DNA of 64,000 nucleotides. Source: Microcystis wesenbergii NRERC-220 (GTDB taxonomy: Bacteria > Cyanobacteriota > Cyanobacteriia > Cyanobacteriales > Microcystaceae). Below the pieces are notes generated by a model, which saw only the letters and a program-made list of their open reading frames with translations, did not search any database and had not been told where the DNA came from. The stretch lies in contig NZ_JAVSJA010000001.1 in NCBI RefSeq assembly GCF_032027425.1, positions 868,001 through 932,000 on the forward strand, written 5' to 3'. Shown here piece after piece: positions 27,776 through 37,165 of this stretch. Both the position numbers and the translations under genes were made by a program. How positions within the stretch are numbered: the first letter of the stretch is position 1; every line of letters begins with the position of its first letter.

Positions 27776-28651
27776 ATGATTAATTTAACCTGTCAAGATA
27801 CCGAAACGCTCGATCGCATTTTAGCTGTGACTCGTGCCGTGGGTTGGGGTGGTGCTAAAATTCTCCAATCCTACTACCGCGGTGAAGAGGATTTAGCCGT
27901 CAACGAGGAAAAAAAAGGCGGACCTGTGACGGCGGCGGATTTAGCGGCAAATCACTATATTTTAGGGGAATTACAAACAAATTTCTCGGATATCGACTTT
28001 GGTTATCTAAGCGAGGAAACCCATCAGGGTAATGAAGCTATCCCGAAAGATTGGGTATGGATTATCGATCCTTTGGACGGAACCCGCGATTTTATCGACA
28101 AAACGGGAGAATATGCCCTACATATCGCCTTATGTTATCAAGGAAGACCGATCATCGCCGTGGTTGCCCTGCCGGATCAAGGAAAACTCTATTTTGCCCA
28201 AAAAGGAAAAGGCACTTTTCTAGAAACTAGCGACGGAATTATTACACAGGTAAAAGTTGCCAATAAAGACAAAATTACCGATCTCTATCTGGTGGTTAGT
28301 CGTACCCATCGCGACCAACGTTTTGATAATTTATTAAGTCAAATACCCTTCTTCGGTAAAAATTATGTGGGTAGTGTGGGCTGTAAAATAGCCACGATCC
28401 TCGAACAAAAATCCGATGTTTATATCTCCCTATCGGGGAAATCGGCGGCTAAAGACTGGGATTTTGCCGCCCCAGAGTTGATTTTAACGGAAGCAGGCGG
28501 CAAATTCTCCTATTTTGACGGTCAACCGGTGCGCTATAATCGCGGCGATGTGCGGCAATGGGGGGGGATCATGGCCAGTAATGGTCCTTGTCATCAACAA
28601 CTTTGTCAGTTGTCCACGGCAATCCTCGCCCAAATTGATGCCACTGTCTAA
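27776..28651 (+). CDS. cysQ: 3'(2'),5'-bisphosphate nucleotidase / inositol monophosphatase family (CysQ-like)
   Basis: The 291-residue protein has the Li+-sensitive phosphatase motifs: GGPVTAADLAAN near 45, the metal site EE (LSEET) near 80, and IIDPLDGTRDFI near 98 followed by the C-terminal WDFAAPELILTEAGG near 223. This is typical of CysQ, which removes PAP left by PAPS reductase. A cysH gene is about 3.6 kb downstream on the opposite strand, so the function fits. Inositol-phosphate or FBP activity cannot be excluded from sequence. Confidence 0.85.
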   Translation: MINLTCQDTETLDRILAVTRAVGWGGAKILQSYYRGEEDLAVNEEKKGGPVTAADLAANHYILGELQTNFSDIDFGYLSEETHQGNEAIPKDWVWIIDPLDGTRDFIDKTGEYALHIALCYQGRPIIAVVALPDQGKLYFAQKGKGTFLETSDGIITQVKVANKDKITDLYLVVSRTHRDQRFDNLLSQIPFFGKNYVGSVGCKIATILEQKSDVYISLSGKSAAKDWDFAAPELILTEAGGKFSYFDGQPVRYNRGDVRQWGGIMASNGPCHQQLCQLSTAILAQIDATV

Positions 28652-28885
28652 TTTCTGACTTGAAAGAGGGTGTAGGGTGTGGGGTGTGGGGTGTAGGGAA
28701 GGAAACCTCTTTCATCTGTGGGGGTGAAAATTTTTTCATCGGGACTGACTGGAAAATAGAAGCTGAAATAACGCCAATTCGTCAATCAGAATATTTTCAG
28801 GCTTGGCGGTGCCAACTTTGGCATCAGGACTGCCCCCTAACCCAGAATCAGAGATCGCTAGAATGGAAAAAAACCAGATCGAGAA

Positions 28886-30757
28886 ATGTTACGGTTAAAA
28901 ACTTGGCAAGGGTTGATTTTAGCAGTTCCGATCGCCGCTGTGGTCATCTTTCTGATCGTGGCCGCCAGTGTCCAGATCAATCAATGGGGTTTGAATTGGA
29001 TTTGGGCAGTTTTTACCCTGATTTTTGTTGCTTGGCGCTTCCTGTTGGTCAAATGGACGCGCCCAGCAGTCGGGGAAATTGAAGCCGCCATTGGGGAAAT
29101 TAAGGCAGAATTAACCCCTCCTGAGGGTGATTCCGGGGGCAATGTTGAGGAAATTATCGAGAGGATTATCGTCGAGTCCCGCAATGATCGCCCGGTTTGG
29201 GAAGATTGGGCGACTTTTTGGCAACGCTGTCAGGATTTGGTCAGTGCCATCGCCCATATATATTACCCCGATGTCAAGTACCCCTTATTAAATATTTACA
29301 TTCCCCAGGCCTACGGTTTAATTCGGGGAACTGTGGATGATAGCGATCGCTGGATGCAGAATCTTTCCCCGGCCCTGAATCAAATCACCATCGGCCAAGC
29401 CTATCAGGCCTACGAAGTTTATCAAAAATTGCAACCCTCGGCCCAGAAACTTTGGCAGGTCTGGAATTGGGCGCAATGGGTAATTAATCCTGCCGCCGCA
29501 GCGGCTAAAGTTGCCAGTCAAAAGTACAGCGATCGAGCGGATCAGCAATTATTAGTCAATTTAGGGCAAGTTTTGCGGGAAAATGCCCTAAGAAACCTCT
29601 CTCGCCAAGCGGTGTTACTCTACAGTGGCGGCAATCTCGCCCCAACTCTCCCCACCAAGACCAAAATCGCCACTACTACTCTCAAGGAAATTCTCGCCCA
29701 AGCTGAACCGATCACGGAAATCGATCGCCAACCGGTTAATATTCTGCTGGTTGGACGCACCGGGGCCGGCAAAAGCAGTTTAATTAATACTCTCTTTCGG
29801 GCCGATTTAGCCCAAGTGGATCTATTGCCCAGTACCGACGCGATCCAATCCTACCATTGGCAAACCCCAGAAGGAGACGAGTTAATCCTCTGGGATACCC
29901 CGGGCTACGAACAGGCAAATCGGGCCGATGATCGGCAAAAGGTTCTAAATTATGCCAAAAACGCCGATTTATTGATTCTGGTAACTCCCGCCCTCGATCC
30001 CGCCCTGGCCATGGATGAGGCTTTTCTTAAAGATTTGCAACAAACTATTGACAATTTACCAGTTATAGTGTGTGTTTCTCAAGTCGATCGCCTGCGTCCG
30101 GTGCGAGAGTGGCAACCTCCCTATAATTGGCTGACGGGAGAAAGTCCCAAAGAAGTCAATATCCGCGAATGCTTGCAGTATCGGGCGGAATTATTCGAGG
30201 ATCTCTGCGATCGCATTTTGCCGATGGTCAGTCAACAGCCGGATAGAGAAGCTTGGGGGGATGAGGAGTTATCAATCGCTTTACTGGGGGCAATTTCGCC
30301 CGCAAAACAGTTGCGTTTAGCCCGTTTTTTAGCGGATTTAGAAACTCGAACTCTGGCAGCGGCGAAAATAATCGATCGCTATACTTTACAGATGGCCACG
30401 GGGCAAGGTTTAACGGCCCTATTAAAAAGTCCTATTCTAGGTTTTATCTCCACTTTAGCAACGGGAAGACCGACTTTAGCCTATCTTTTAGCTGAACAAA
30501 TTCCTGTGGAACAATTACCAGTAGCGATCGGTAAATTACAGATGGCCTACGAGCTTTATTCTCTCTTAAATACGGAGAATAAAAGTTTTGATTTATTGGC
30601 ACTTTGGCCAATACTATTAGAAAATTCTAGCACTGCCGACAGGGAAGCTTGGGCCTGGGGTCATGCTCTGGTAGAATATTGGACAAAGAACCTATCGATC
30701 GAACAGTTCCAGTCAAGTTATCAGGGGTATTTAGAAACGACAAAAACAGGCCTTTAA
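28886..30757 (+). CDS. Membrane-anchored Era/YeeP-like GTPase
   Basis: The 623-residue protein begins with two hydrophobic spans (about 10-27 and 36-54), then a soluble region. Its G domain starts near residue 285: G1 GRTGAGKSS near 290, G3 DTPGYE near 340, and an SQVDR G4-like motif near 395. The long helical N-terminal and C-terminal regions resemble YcjX/YeeP or DUF697-type GTPases, which sit at the membrane and hydrolyse GTP. Function is unknown; it is the last gene before a repeat-rich gap. Overlapping open frames here are artefacts. Confidence 0.8.
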   Translation: MLRLKTWQGLILAVPIAAVVIFLIVAASVQINQWGLNWIWAVFTLIFVAWRFLLVKWTRPAVGEIEAAIGEIKAELTPPEGDSGGNVEEIIERIIVESRNDRPVWEDWATFWQRCQDLVSAIAHIYYPDVKYPLLNIYIPQAYGLIRGTVDDSDRWMQNLSPALNQITIGQAYQAYEVYQKLQPSAQKLWQVWNWAQWVINPAAAAAKVASQKYSDRADQQLLVNLGQVLRENALRNLSRQAVLLYSGGNLAPTLPTKTKIATTTLKEILAQAEPITEIDRQPVNILLVGRTGAGKSSLINTLFRADLAQVDLLPSTDAIQSYHWQTPEGDELILWDTPGYEQANRADDRQKVLNYAKNADLLILVTPALDPALAMDEAFLKDLQQTIDNLPVIVCVSQVDRLRPVREWQPPYNWLTGESPKEVNIRECLQYRAELFEDLCDRILPMVSQQPDREAWGDEELSIALLGAISPAKQLRLARFLADLETRTLAAAKIIDRYTLQMATGQGLTALLKSPILGFISTLATGRPTLAYLLAEQIPVEQLPVAIGKLQMAYELYSLLNTENKSFDLLALWPILLENSSTADREAWAWGHALVEYWTKNLSIEQFQSSYQGYLETTKTGL

Positions 30758-30905
30758 CCAGAATTAAGCTAAAACTTTCTTCCACTTTAAAAGTATAGGA
30801 GAGTGGGGAGGAGAGGTTTCTGGGGTTGAGATTTCTGGCCTTTGTACTAAAATTCCTCAGTAGGCAGTTTAAATGCAGTGCAGCTTATACTAAATCCGTT
30901 GAGTA

Positions 30906-31038
30906 ATACTAAATCCTGTTTAAAAAGTATAGGATAGTGGGGTGTGGGGTGTGGGGTGTGGGGTGTGGGGTGTGGGGTGTGGGGAGAAACAATTCATAAC
31001 TTGAGAGTTAATCACACTATTAAAAAGGGATTTGGTAT
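30906..31038. repeat. MITE-like element, ATACTAAATCC family, copy 2, with GGTGTGG array
   Basis: The left end ATACTAAATCCTGTTTAAAA and the right end CTATTAAAAAGGGATTTGGT are imperfect inverted repeats, as at 4155-4257. The interior is about six perfect GGTGTGG heptamers at 30,939-30,983. A partial left-end copy precedes it near 30,777-30,905. Confidence 0.78.
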
Positions 31039-31046
31039 AACGCACA

Positions 31047-31077
31047 GAAAACGGGTTTCTCCGAGAAACCCGTTTTC
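31047..31077. repeat. 31-bp near-perfect palindrome
   Basis: GAAAACGGGTTTCTC and its exact complement GAGAAACCCGTTTTC are separated by one C. The 15-bp arms would form a tight hairpin in either transcript. It is in the long gap between the GTPase gene and the next gene. Confidence 0.85.
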
Positions 31078-31132
31078 TCCTCATGCACTCATGCAAAAAG
31101 GGGAATAAATAATCAGTCTTTAATAACCAGAT

Positions 31133-31261
31133 TTAGTATGACAAAGCATTAGCCTCGATTTCTGCATCGCTCATCGATTTAACTCGCTCCCAATCGGTTA
31201 AATTATTAATATCTGGGGGATTATTTTCTATATTTATCCTTCCTAAAGCTGGTATTTCCAT
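31133..31261 (-). pseudogene. BrnA/antitoxin-like fragment (42 residues)
   Basis: The minus-strand frame from ATG 31,261 encodes MEIPALGRINIENNPPDI and then TDWERVKSMSDAEIEANALS before a stop. The DWERVxxMxDxEI pattern is the N-terminal part of BrnA-type/RHH antitoxins, which normally continue for another 40 or so residues to the DNA-binding part. No toxin gene is nearby. It is a probable remnant, with moderate confidence because the match is short. Confidence 0.45.
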
Positions 31262-31360
31262 AGGTGGTGGCCAGTGCAGAACTACAGTGATATACTAAGG
31301 ATAACTTGATCAATACTTTCTAGGGAGATTTTGCTATCAATTCCCAGAAAGTATCGGGTT

Positions 31361-32227
31361 TTAGGTTTTGCGTCCGAGAAAATTAATAATCCGGGGACTA
31401 ATTTCTTTTGACCAATGTTCTTGGGGATAGTGTTTTGCTTCCGCGAGGGGGATTAATTCCACTCCTGATTTAGTAGCTAATTTTTCAACGGTGACAGAAG
31501 ATAACCAAGGATCGGCCATTCCCCAGACAAAAAGGATAGGTTTTTCAAAGTTCTCTAAACCTGTCTCAATTTCTGCCATAGTTTTCGATAGGTTTAAATT
31601 GCGAATCGTGGCCAGTAAAGCGCGACCCACTGCCGAAGTTTTTAGATAAGGTTGACGGAAAATAGCCAGATCTGCATCACTGATCACAAAACCGCTACCA
31701 GTTTCTAAAGTACGATCGACTAATAAGGGATCTTGAGTCGCCATATCTCCGAGGAAAGGTAGCCCCCATTGTTTCATTATCCAGGGTAATTTGACATCAC
31801 TGGAGAGGGGAGTATTTAAAACGATCAAGCGCTCAATTTTATCAGGATTTTCTAGGGCGTATTGTAAACCGACGGAGGCTAAAAAACCCTGGACAATGAG
31901 GGAGATTTTCGGCAATTGGAGAGCTTGAATAAAATCGGCCAAGGCTTGACAAAAAGCGCTAGGTGTGTAGGCGAAATCTCTGGCATCGGGTTTAGCGGAT
32001 AAACCGGAACCGATCCAATCGGGGGCAATAGCATTAATGTTATATTCTTCTAAACTGGTTAACAATTCCCGCCAAATATAGCCATGGGCGGGTAAACCAT
32101 GGAGTAGGATCACGGGGGTTGTGTCCGGTTGTTGAGCGGGGTTAACCTGTCGATAAAACCACTTGAGAGGGCCGACTTCGAGAAAACTTTCTAAAATAGC
32201 CATGGTTAATGGGGGATTAATAATCAT
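31361..32227 (-). CDS. Alpha/beta hydrolase-fold protein lacking a normal nucleophile
   Basis: The 288-residue protein has the oxyanion segment ILLHGLPAHGYIWREL near residue 40 and the acid LFVWGMADPWLSS near 235, with a His (HYPQEHW) near 270. The nucleophile elbow, normally GxSxG or an Asp in dehalogenases, reads LIVQGFLASVG near 112; Phe or Gly occupies the nucleophile position. The fold is clear but classic hydrolysis is doubtful. An alternative start is the internal Met nine codons in. It is convergent with nothing; cysH follows on the same strand. Confidence 0.8.
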   Translation of the reverse strand: MIINPPLTMAILESFLEVGPLKWFYRQVNPAQQPDTTPVILLHGLPAHGYIWRELLTSLEEYNINAIAPDWIGSGLSAKPDARDFAYTPSAFCQALADFIQALQLPKISLIVQGFLASVGLQYALENPDKIERLIVLNTPLSSDVKLPWIMKQWGLPFLGDMATQDPLLVDRTLETGSGFVISDADLAIFRQPYLKTSAVGRALLATIRNLNLSKTMAEIETGLENFEKPILFVWGMADPWLSSVTVEKLATKSGVELIPLAEAKHYPQEHWSKEISPRIINFLGRKT

Positions 32228-32284
32228 TAACCATTGTCTAACGTCTAGGAACCGATCGCACCGGCAATTTTCCCACCCTGGCAG

Positions 32285-33106
32285 TTATAGGGAGCTTGCG
32301 TCGAGACTTTGTGCTTCTCCGGGGGTTAAGGGTAAATGAAGACCGCATTCTTGTTTTAAACCCTTGAAACGGGTGTCTCGTTCGTTGCTATCATCGGCGG
32401 TTAAAGGCCGACTGGAGTGCCAATCGCCGACGGAGACATAACCCAGATCAAAATAGGGATGGTAGGGAAGATCGTATTTAGTCAGATACTGGTATATGGT
32501 TTTGGCATTCCAGTCAAGGATCGGTAATATTTTGTAACGTTCGCCCTGTTGATTGACCCATTGGAGAGTTTTGCGGTGGTCGGTTTGGTCGCGACGTAAA
32601 CCCGCTAACCAAGCGGTGGCCTTTAATTCCTTCAGGGCCCGTTGCATCGGCTCCACCTTGCGGATTTTGTCGTAGAGATTGAGGGAGTCGAGATCGTTAT
32701 TTGACCACAATTTACCGTGGATTGCTTCCATGCGGGCGGGACTGAGGGAAGATTGATAAACTTTCAGGTTTAAATGGAGGCGTTGGCTTAAGTCTTCGGC
32801 AAATTGATAGGTTTCTGGGGGAAGATAGCCGGTATCGATCCAAATGACGGGAATATCGGGGATAATTGCGGTGACGAGGTGCAACATTACTGCCGCTTGA
32901 ATGCCGAAACTGGTACTCATCACCAAACCTTCCCCAAAGGTGGCCGCTGCCCAAGCGACGATTTCCGCGGCGTTAGCGGAGTCAAAACGTTGATTAATTG
33001 TGGCGAGGTCGAGGGATAGAGGGTAGGCAAAAGACCGGTCGGCAGTGGGGATGAAGGCAGTTTCTAGGGCCTGTGGATGAGAATTAAGCAAGTGTAAATC
33101 TGGCAT
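32285..33106 (-). CDS. cysH: Phosphoadenylyl-sulfate (PAPS) reductase
   Basis: The 273-residue protein has the PP-loop opening [16 protein letters not shown] near 60, the Arg-rich segment [16 protein letters not shown] near 165-180, and the ECGLH catalytic motif near 252. It lacks the paired Cys motifs that hold a 4Fe-4S cluster in APS reductases, so the PAPS-specific, thioredoxin-dependent form is indicated. It makes sulfite for cysteine synthesis. The CysQ-like gene nearby would clear the PAP product. Confidence 0.93.
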   Translation of the reverse strand: MPDLHLLNSHPQALETAFIPTADRSFAYPLSLDLATINQRFDSANAAEIVAWAAATFGEGLVMSTSFGIQAAVMLHLVTAIIPDIPVIWIDTGYLPPETYQFAEDLSQRLHLNLKVYQSSLSPARMEAIHGKLWSNNDLDSLNLYDKIRKVEPMQRALKELKATAWLAGLRRDQTDHRKTLQWVNQQGERYKILPILDWNAKTIYQYLTKYDLPYHPYFDLGYVSVGDWHSSRPLTADDSNERDTRFKGLKQECGLHLPLTPGEAQSLDASSL

Positions 33107-33285
33107 TCTGGCTAAGATTTAAGGTATTAGTAGCGGCGGATACTGATAGAGTCCAATCTATCCCTGTAATTGGATTATAGCATTGGGCCATCGACCCGCT
33201 CTAGCTATTCCTTTTCCTTTCTAGAGCCTGGTTATTCGATCGAGGATAAGCTGTTCGTAATTTAAATTGCTTGTTGAGACGAGGC

Positions 33286-33370
33286 AAGAGGCAAAAGGCA
33301 ACACACCCCCAACCCCCACCCCCCCGCCCCCCCCGACATCGGGGGGGTCGGGGGGGCAAGGGGGGGGAGA
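33286..33370. repeat. AGGCAAA heptamers plus inverted G/C-run palindrome
   Basis: GGCAAGAGGCAAAAGGCAAC leads into C-runs, then CCCCGACATCGGGGGGGTCGGGGGGG. It is the reverse-oriented counterpart of the unit at 16,414-16,480. It is in the gap between cysH and the TPR gene. Confidence 0.78.
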
Positions 33371-33513
33371 TTCGGCTAATCTAAGAATAAGCGGTTTAAA
33401 TGCGTCTTAGCTTAATGGAACTAACAGGCCTCAATTGTATCTTAGTCGCTGATTTCAGGATAATTGGACTCTCAGCCCGGCTACTGCGAGAAAAGTTACT
33501 ATTTAGTAATTCT

Positions 33514-34314
33514 TTACTTTAAGTTAAGAAACTTATCTAAGGCTAGAACCATATTTGGCGGCCAACGGCGCACGCTTTTTACCCAATCGAGGTCTTGATA
33601 GCGGGTATCCATGCCGACGGCGGCTACCCAATTGCTTTCCGCTTCTCCCTGTTGTCCTTGGGTCCATAAAACGGCGCTTAAGGCGGCCCTGACATCGGGG
33701 AACATGGGGTATTTGCGGGCAATATTCCGCATTTTTTGGACTGCTTCTGGATATCTGCCCAATTCGTACAGGGCCAGCGCCAGATTAGCTTGCGCCCAGG
33801 CAAAATTCGGGGCCAGTTGAGTGGCTTGGCGATAGTCTTTGACGGCGGCTTCCCAGTCCCCTAAACCGCCCTCAGCGTTGCCGCGATTGTTATAGGCAAA
33901 GGCATCATTGGGATCTAGTTCTAAAACTTTATTATAATCTGCGATCGCTTCTTGATATTTGCCTTCTCCCTCTAAAGCGGTGCCGCGATTGAGGTAGGGA
34001 TCGGGGGCATCGGGGGCAATGGCGATCGCTTGGTTGAAATCAGCGATCGCATCCTCTAATTTATTGAGGCTGACTCTGGCATTGCCGCGATTACTCCAGA
34101 CGGCGGGATTAGTGGGGAATTTGGCGACTAATTGGGTCCAATAGCTTTCGGCCTGGGCGTAATCCCCTTTTTCTGTGGCTTCTAGGGCTTTTTCGGCGAT
34201 AACTTCCCCTTCTCTAATCTGTTCTTCGCTAATAGTCGGGCTATCGGCATAAGCCGCTATGGGTAGGGCAAAAAAGAGCAATAGACTCAATACACAAGCG
34301 GTGATCCAACGCAT
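33514..34314 (-). CDS. Exported TPR-repeat protein
   Basis: The 266-residue protein starts with a signal peptide (CVLSLLLFFALPIAAYA, cleavage after AYAD near residue 24). Five or more tetratricopeptide repeats follow, the clearest being AVWSNRGNARVSLNKLEDAI, YLNRGTALEGEGKYQEAI, YNNRGNAEGGLGDWEAAV and ANLALALYELGRYPEAVQ. TPRs bind other proteins; the partner is unknown. The location is probably periplasm or thylakoid lumen. It is similar in layout to other cyanobacterial periplasmic TPR proteins. Confidence 0.85.
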   Translation of the reverse strand: MRWITACVLSLLLFFALPIAAYADSPTISEEQIREGEVIAEKALEATEKGDYAQAESYWTQLVAKFPTNPAVWSNRGNARVSLNKLEDAIADFNQAIAIAPDAPDPYLNRGTALEGEGKYQEAIADYNKVLELDPNDAFAYNNRGNAEGGLGDWEAAVKDYRQATQLAPNFAWAQANLALALYELGRYPEAVQKMRNIARKYPMFPDVRAALSAVLWTQGQQGEAESNWVAAVGMDTRYQDLDWVKSVRRWPPNMVLALDKFLNLK

Positions 34315-34356
34315 AATTACTTCATAATTTGTTACTTAATCTTTTCTCAATCTACC

Positions 34357-34890
34357 CTACTTAGGTGAACTCTGCTCTAGATAGTCTTGATAGCCTAGTC
34401 GTTGAAGATTGCTTTGTTTTTCGAGGACGGAATCGCTGAGGGATTGACGATAGGCGATAACTTGCTCTAAAAGATCGGCATTACCGGTGGCGAGAATTTG
34501 AACCGCTAAAAGTCCGGCATTTTTGGCATTACCGATCGCCACCGTGGCCACGGGAATGCCTGCGGGCATCTGTACAATTGAATAGAGAGAGTCTAACCCT
34601 TGTAAAGTGCGCGTGACTACGGGAACTCCAATCACGGGTAAGGGGGTTAAAGATGCCACCATCCCGGGTAAATGGGCAGCGCCGCCGGCTCCAGCGATAA
34701 TCACTTTTATTCCCCTTAAATGAGCGTTTTTGCCGTATTCAAACATTTTTTCGGGGGTACGATGGGCCGAGACGATGGCGACTTCGTGGCTAATCTGAAA
34801 GGCCGCTAAAACTGCGATCGCTTCTTTCATGGTGGGTAAGTCGGAATCACTGCCCATAATTACACCCACTAGGGGCGCTGCTGTCACCAT
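34357..34890 (-). CDS. purE: N5-carboxyaminoimidazole ribonucleotide mutase
   Basis: The 177-residue protein has the PurE pattern: [16 protein letters not shown] near residue 8, [10 protein letters not shown] near 40, and the core [20 protein letters not shown] near 65. It also has PVIGVPV near 85 and a C-terminal [20 protein letters not shown]. It converts N5-CAIR to CAIR in purine synthesis. The length and motifs leave no doubt. It lies 24 bp downstream of the disrupted Uma2 gene and is likely co-transcribed with the TPR gene beyond it. Confidence 0.97.
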   Translation of the reverse strand: MVTAAPLVGVIMGSDSDLPTMKEAIAVLAAFQISHEVAIVSAHRTPEKMFEYGKNAHLRGIKVIIAGAGGAAHLPGMVASLTPLPVIGVPVVTRTLQGLDSLYSIVQMPAGIPVATVAIGNAKNAGLLAVQILATGNADLLEQVIAYRQSLSDSVLEKQSNLQRLGYQDYLEQSSPK

Positions 34891-34914
34891 AACTACTAGA
34901 AAATAATATTTCCC

Positions 34915-35668
34915 CTAAATTGTATCGGGATCGATGTCTAATTCTCGCAGTTTTTGTGCCAATTTTTCCTTAGCCTGACGTTCCCTTTCTTTCTCTAAAA
35001 GAGCCTGTTCTTTCTCTAAAAGAGCCTGTTCTTTGGCTAAAATAGCCTGTTCTTTGGCTAAAATAGCCTGTTCTTTTGCCTGTCGTTGCTGTAACTCAGC
35101 TTCTTGGGGAGTGGGGACTAATTGACCATCGGCGGTAAAATAACGCAGTTTACGGTCAAATATACCTAAATATAATCCTAACTGTTCACTCCACAAATAA
35201 CCTTGGTCATTGGGAGAAATGGCTTGATATTGTCCCTCAATTAGTCTAAATCCCTGCAATTCTAAACTATTAGGATCGAACCAAAAATAATTAGGAGTGC
35301 GAAAGGTATTTTGATAGAGAATTTTCTTGTTATTGCGGTCAATATTAGCCGTAGAATCGGAGAGAATCTCGACAATTACATCGGGATATTTACCCTGTTC
35401 TCCCCAAACTACCCAACTTTTGCGGGGACGTTTTTCGGTATCTAAAACCACAAAAAAATCAGGACCCCAGAAATCGCGCTTTTTTAGTTGTTCCTCGTTG
35501 TAGTAGATGGTTAGATTTCCCGAAGCGTAGTAATCACTCCTCTCGCGCCATAATAATTCTAGACAACTAAGGAGAATGATGATCTGTTGCAGGTGTAGAT
35601 CACTTTCCAAGGGTGGTTCATCACTCCATAAATCTGTGGGGGGATAGGTGACATCTGGGATAATGTCT
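34915..35668 (-). pseudogene. Uma2-family endonuclease, 5' end cut off by an IS4-family element
   Basis: The body, read on the minus strand, continues upstream of the TTG at 35,610 as DIIPDVTYPPTDLWSDEPPL before it hits the IS. Its PD-(D/E)xK-type core is GPDFFVVLDTEK and DVIVEILSDSTANID with a YFWFD strand. A coiled coil of AILAKEQ/ALLEKEQ heptads ends it (about 180-225). The original ATG is now at 36,831-36,833, beyond the IS, so codons 1-4 are separated from the rest. The ATG-ACA-GCC-CT start rejoins in frame if the IS and one 9-bp copy are removed. Confidence 0.82.
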
Positions 35669-36831
35669 AGGGCTGTCCTAAGTACAGGACAAAAAATGTA
35701 AGGACTGGAGAAAAAGAGAAAAGTTAGGTAATGAAGGATTGAGAATAAGATGACGAAGGTGGTCTAAACCTAGCCGAAAGAGGCTTTTTGCTCGGCGACC
35801 ATGTTTCTTGATAGGAATTGGATTAAGATGATGTATCTCCAATCCTGTCTTGAGAGACCAGACCAAAGCTAAAGTCAGTAAGGCTAAAAGCTTACGCAGA
35901 CGTTTTGGGTCAGTAAAGTGAGTAGATTCTAGACAAAACCCACGGGTCTTAAAGATGCCAAAAAGAGTTTCAATACCCCAACGTTGGGCATAATCCTGAA
36001 TCAGACCCAGACAATCGGGCTGTCCAATGACGATGAGCAAAGAATTATCGGGTAAGCGAAGAGCCTCTACAGAAACGGGATAACCCCAAATTAGACAACT
36101 CCCCTGCAGACGTTGAGATTCACCAATGGCAAGATGGGCAAAAATAACCTTGGCGGCCAACCGCTTGCCATTGTACTCAATCTTGTCTGTCGCCCGAATT
36201 CTTAAACAGAAAGCCAGCATCGGTTCAAGCAAAAGATACCTCAGCCACGCCAGCCCAATAAACTCACGGTCTCCACACAAGCAACGAATCTCCGCAGAAG
36301 GAAAAATCTTCAGCATCTCCTCAATAAAACGCATCCGTTCATCGCTGTTTGAGTTGCCTTTTTTCTTCTTGAGCATCCACCAGAGAATGGGAATAGCTAC
36401 CCCTTCATGGACAATGCCGACTGTGAGGATGTTGTAGTGATGACTACCAAATGACCAATTGGTGCGGTCAATACTCAATACCCAGGGTTGAGGGATATTG
36501 AGCCACTGGACTACAATGCGAGCTATTTCAGGGTAATCTATCTCGAAGTCCCCAAAAAAGCGTTGTAATCGTTTGTAATGGGACTCTACCAATACCCGAC
36601 CTTCAAAACCTAGGGCTAATTCCTTGAGGTTGACGGTTTTTACTTTCAACAGAGCCAGTAAGAATAGAGCGAGGAAAGAGAGTCTTGCTCCGTGCCATCG
36701 CAAATGAGGTTTGAGAGCTTGTTTCAACGCATTATACTGGTTCATAGGGGTTTCGAGATTAGTGCTATTTCTCATAAAACCCCACTCCCGCCTACTTTTC
36801 AAGCTTTTTGTCCTGTACTTAGAGGGCTGTC
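35669..36831. mobile_element. IS4-family insertion sequence with 9-bp target duplication
   Basis: The element spans 35,678-36,822 (1,145 bp). Both ends carry CTAAGTACAGGACAAAAA as an 18-bp terminal inverted repeat. The sequence AGGGCTGTC occurs immediately outside both ends (35,669-35,677 and 36,823-36,831), a perfect 9-bp direct duplication. It carries one transposase, whose TAG stop codon is the outermost three bases of the left end. The intact duplication points to a recent insertion. Confidence 0.94.
35678..36775 (-). CDS. IS4-family transposase (DDE)
   Basis: From the ATG at 36,775 (GGGAG nine bases upstream) the product is 365 residues; a shorter ATG start at 36,745 is possible. The catalytic motifs are D in LSIDRTNW near 105, D in LCGDREF near 170, and the IS4 signature Y-2-R-3-E-6-K in YAQRWGIETLFGIFK near 265. 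A helical N-terminus (QALKPHLRWHGARLSFLALF) probably helps bind the ends. The stop codon lies in the terminal inverted repeat. The frame is intact, so the element could be active. Confidence 0.93.
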   Translation of the reverse strand: MRNSTNLETPMNQYNALKQALKPHLRWHGARLSFLALFLLALLKVKTVNLKELALGFEGRVLVESHYKRLQRFFGDFEIDYPEIARIVVQWLNIPQPWVLSIDRTNWSFGSHHYNILTVGIVHEGVAIPILWWMLKKKKGNSNSDERMRFIEEMLKIFPSAEIRCLCGDREFIGLAWLRYLLLEPMLAFCLRIRATDKIEYNGKRLAAKVIFAHLAIGESQRLQGSCLIWGYPVSVEALRLPDNSLLIVIGQPDCLGLIQDYAQRWGIETLFGIFKTRGFCLESTHFTDPKRLRKLLALLTLALVWSLKTGLEIHHLNPIPIKKHGRRAKSLFRLGLDHLRHLILNPSLPNFSLFLQSLHFLSCT

Positions 36832-36922
36832 ATGACTTTTTCCCGATATTTTAGGATTGATTAATTATAGCTTTTTCCCACAATTGCACAGATAGGGCGG
36901 GGCGGGATTTTAACCAATAACT

Positions 36923-37064
36923 TAAGTAGGTAGGCGTTAAAAATCATCAGACACCCCCCTTATCAAGGGTAGGGTTGATTCATGAATCAACCCTACCTTA
37001 TCAAGGAGGGCAGGGGGGATCGAACCTAAAATCCATTTTTAATTTAATTATAACCAGCTACTTA
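36923..37064. repeat. MITE-like element, TAAGTAG family, copy 6, with nested palindrome
   Basis: Ends TAAGTAGGTAGGCGTTAAAA and ATAACCAGCTACTTA; the palindrome at 36,969-36,996 lies between the two core modules, as in copy 5. It occupies the spacer before the FAAL gene. Confidence 0.87.
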
Positions 37065-37165
37065 ATCCTAGACCTTGACCGATCGCCTTCCGTACCTTAT
37101 CCTAGCGCCATCGGCAAATATGTTAAAACTTCTATACAATAGCCCCAATAAGCCCGATAACAACG

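Noticed and set aside
28660-29082. 140-residue frame before the membrane GTPase
   Set aside because: It starts in GTGTGGG heptamers and overlaps the GTPase gene out of frame; likely chance.
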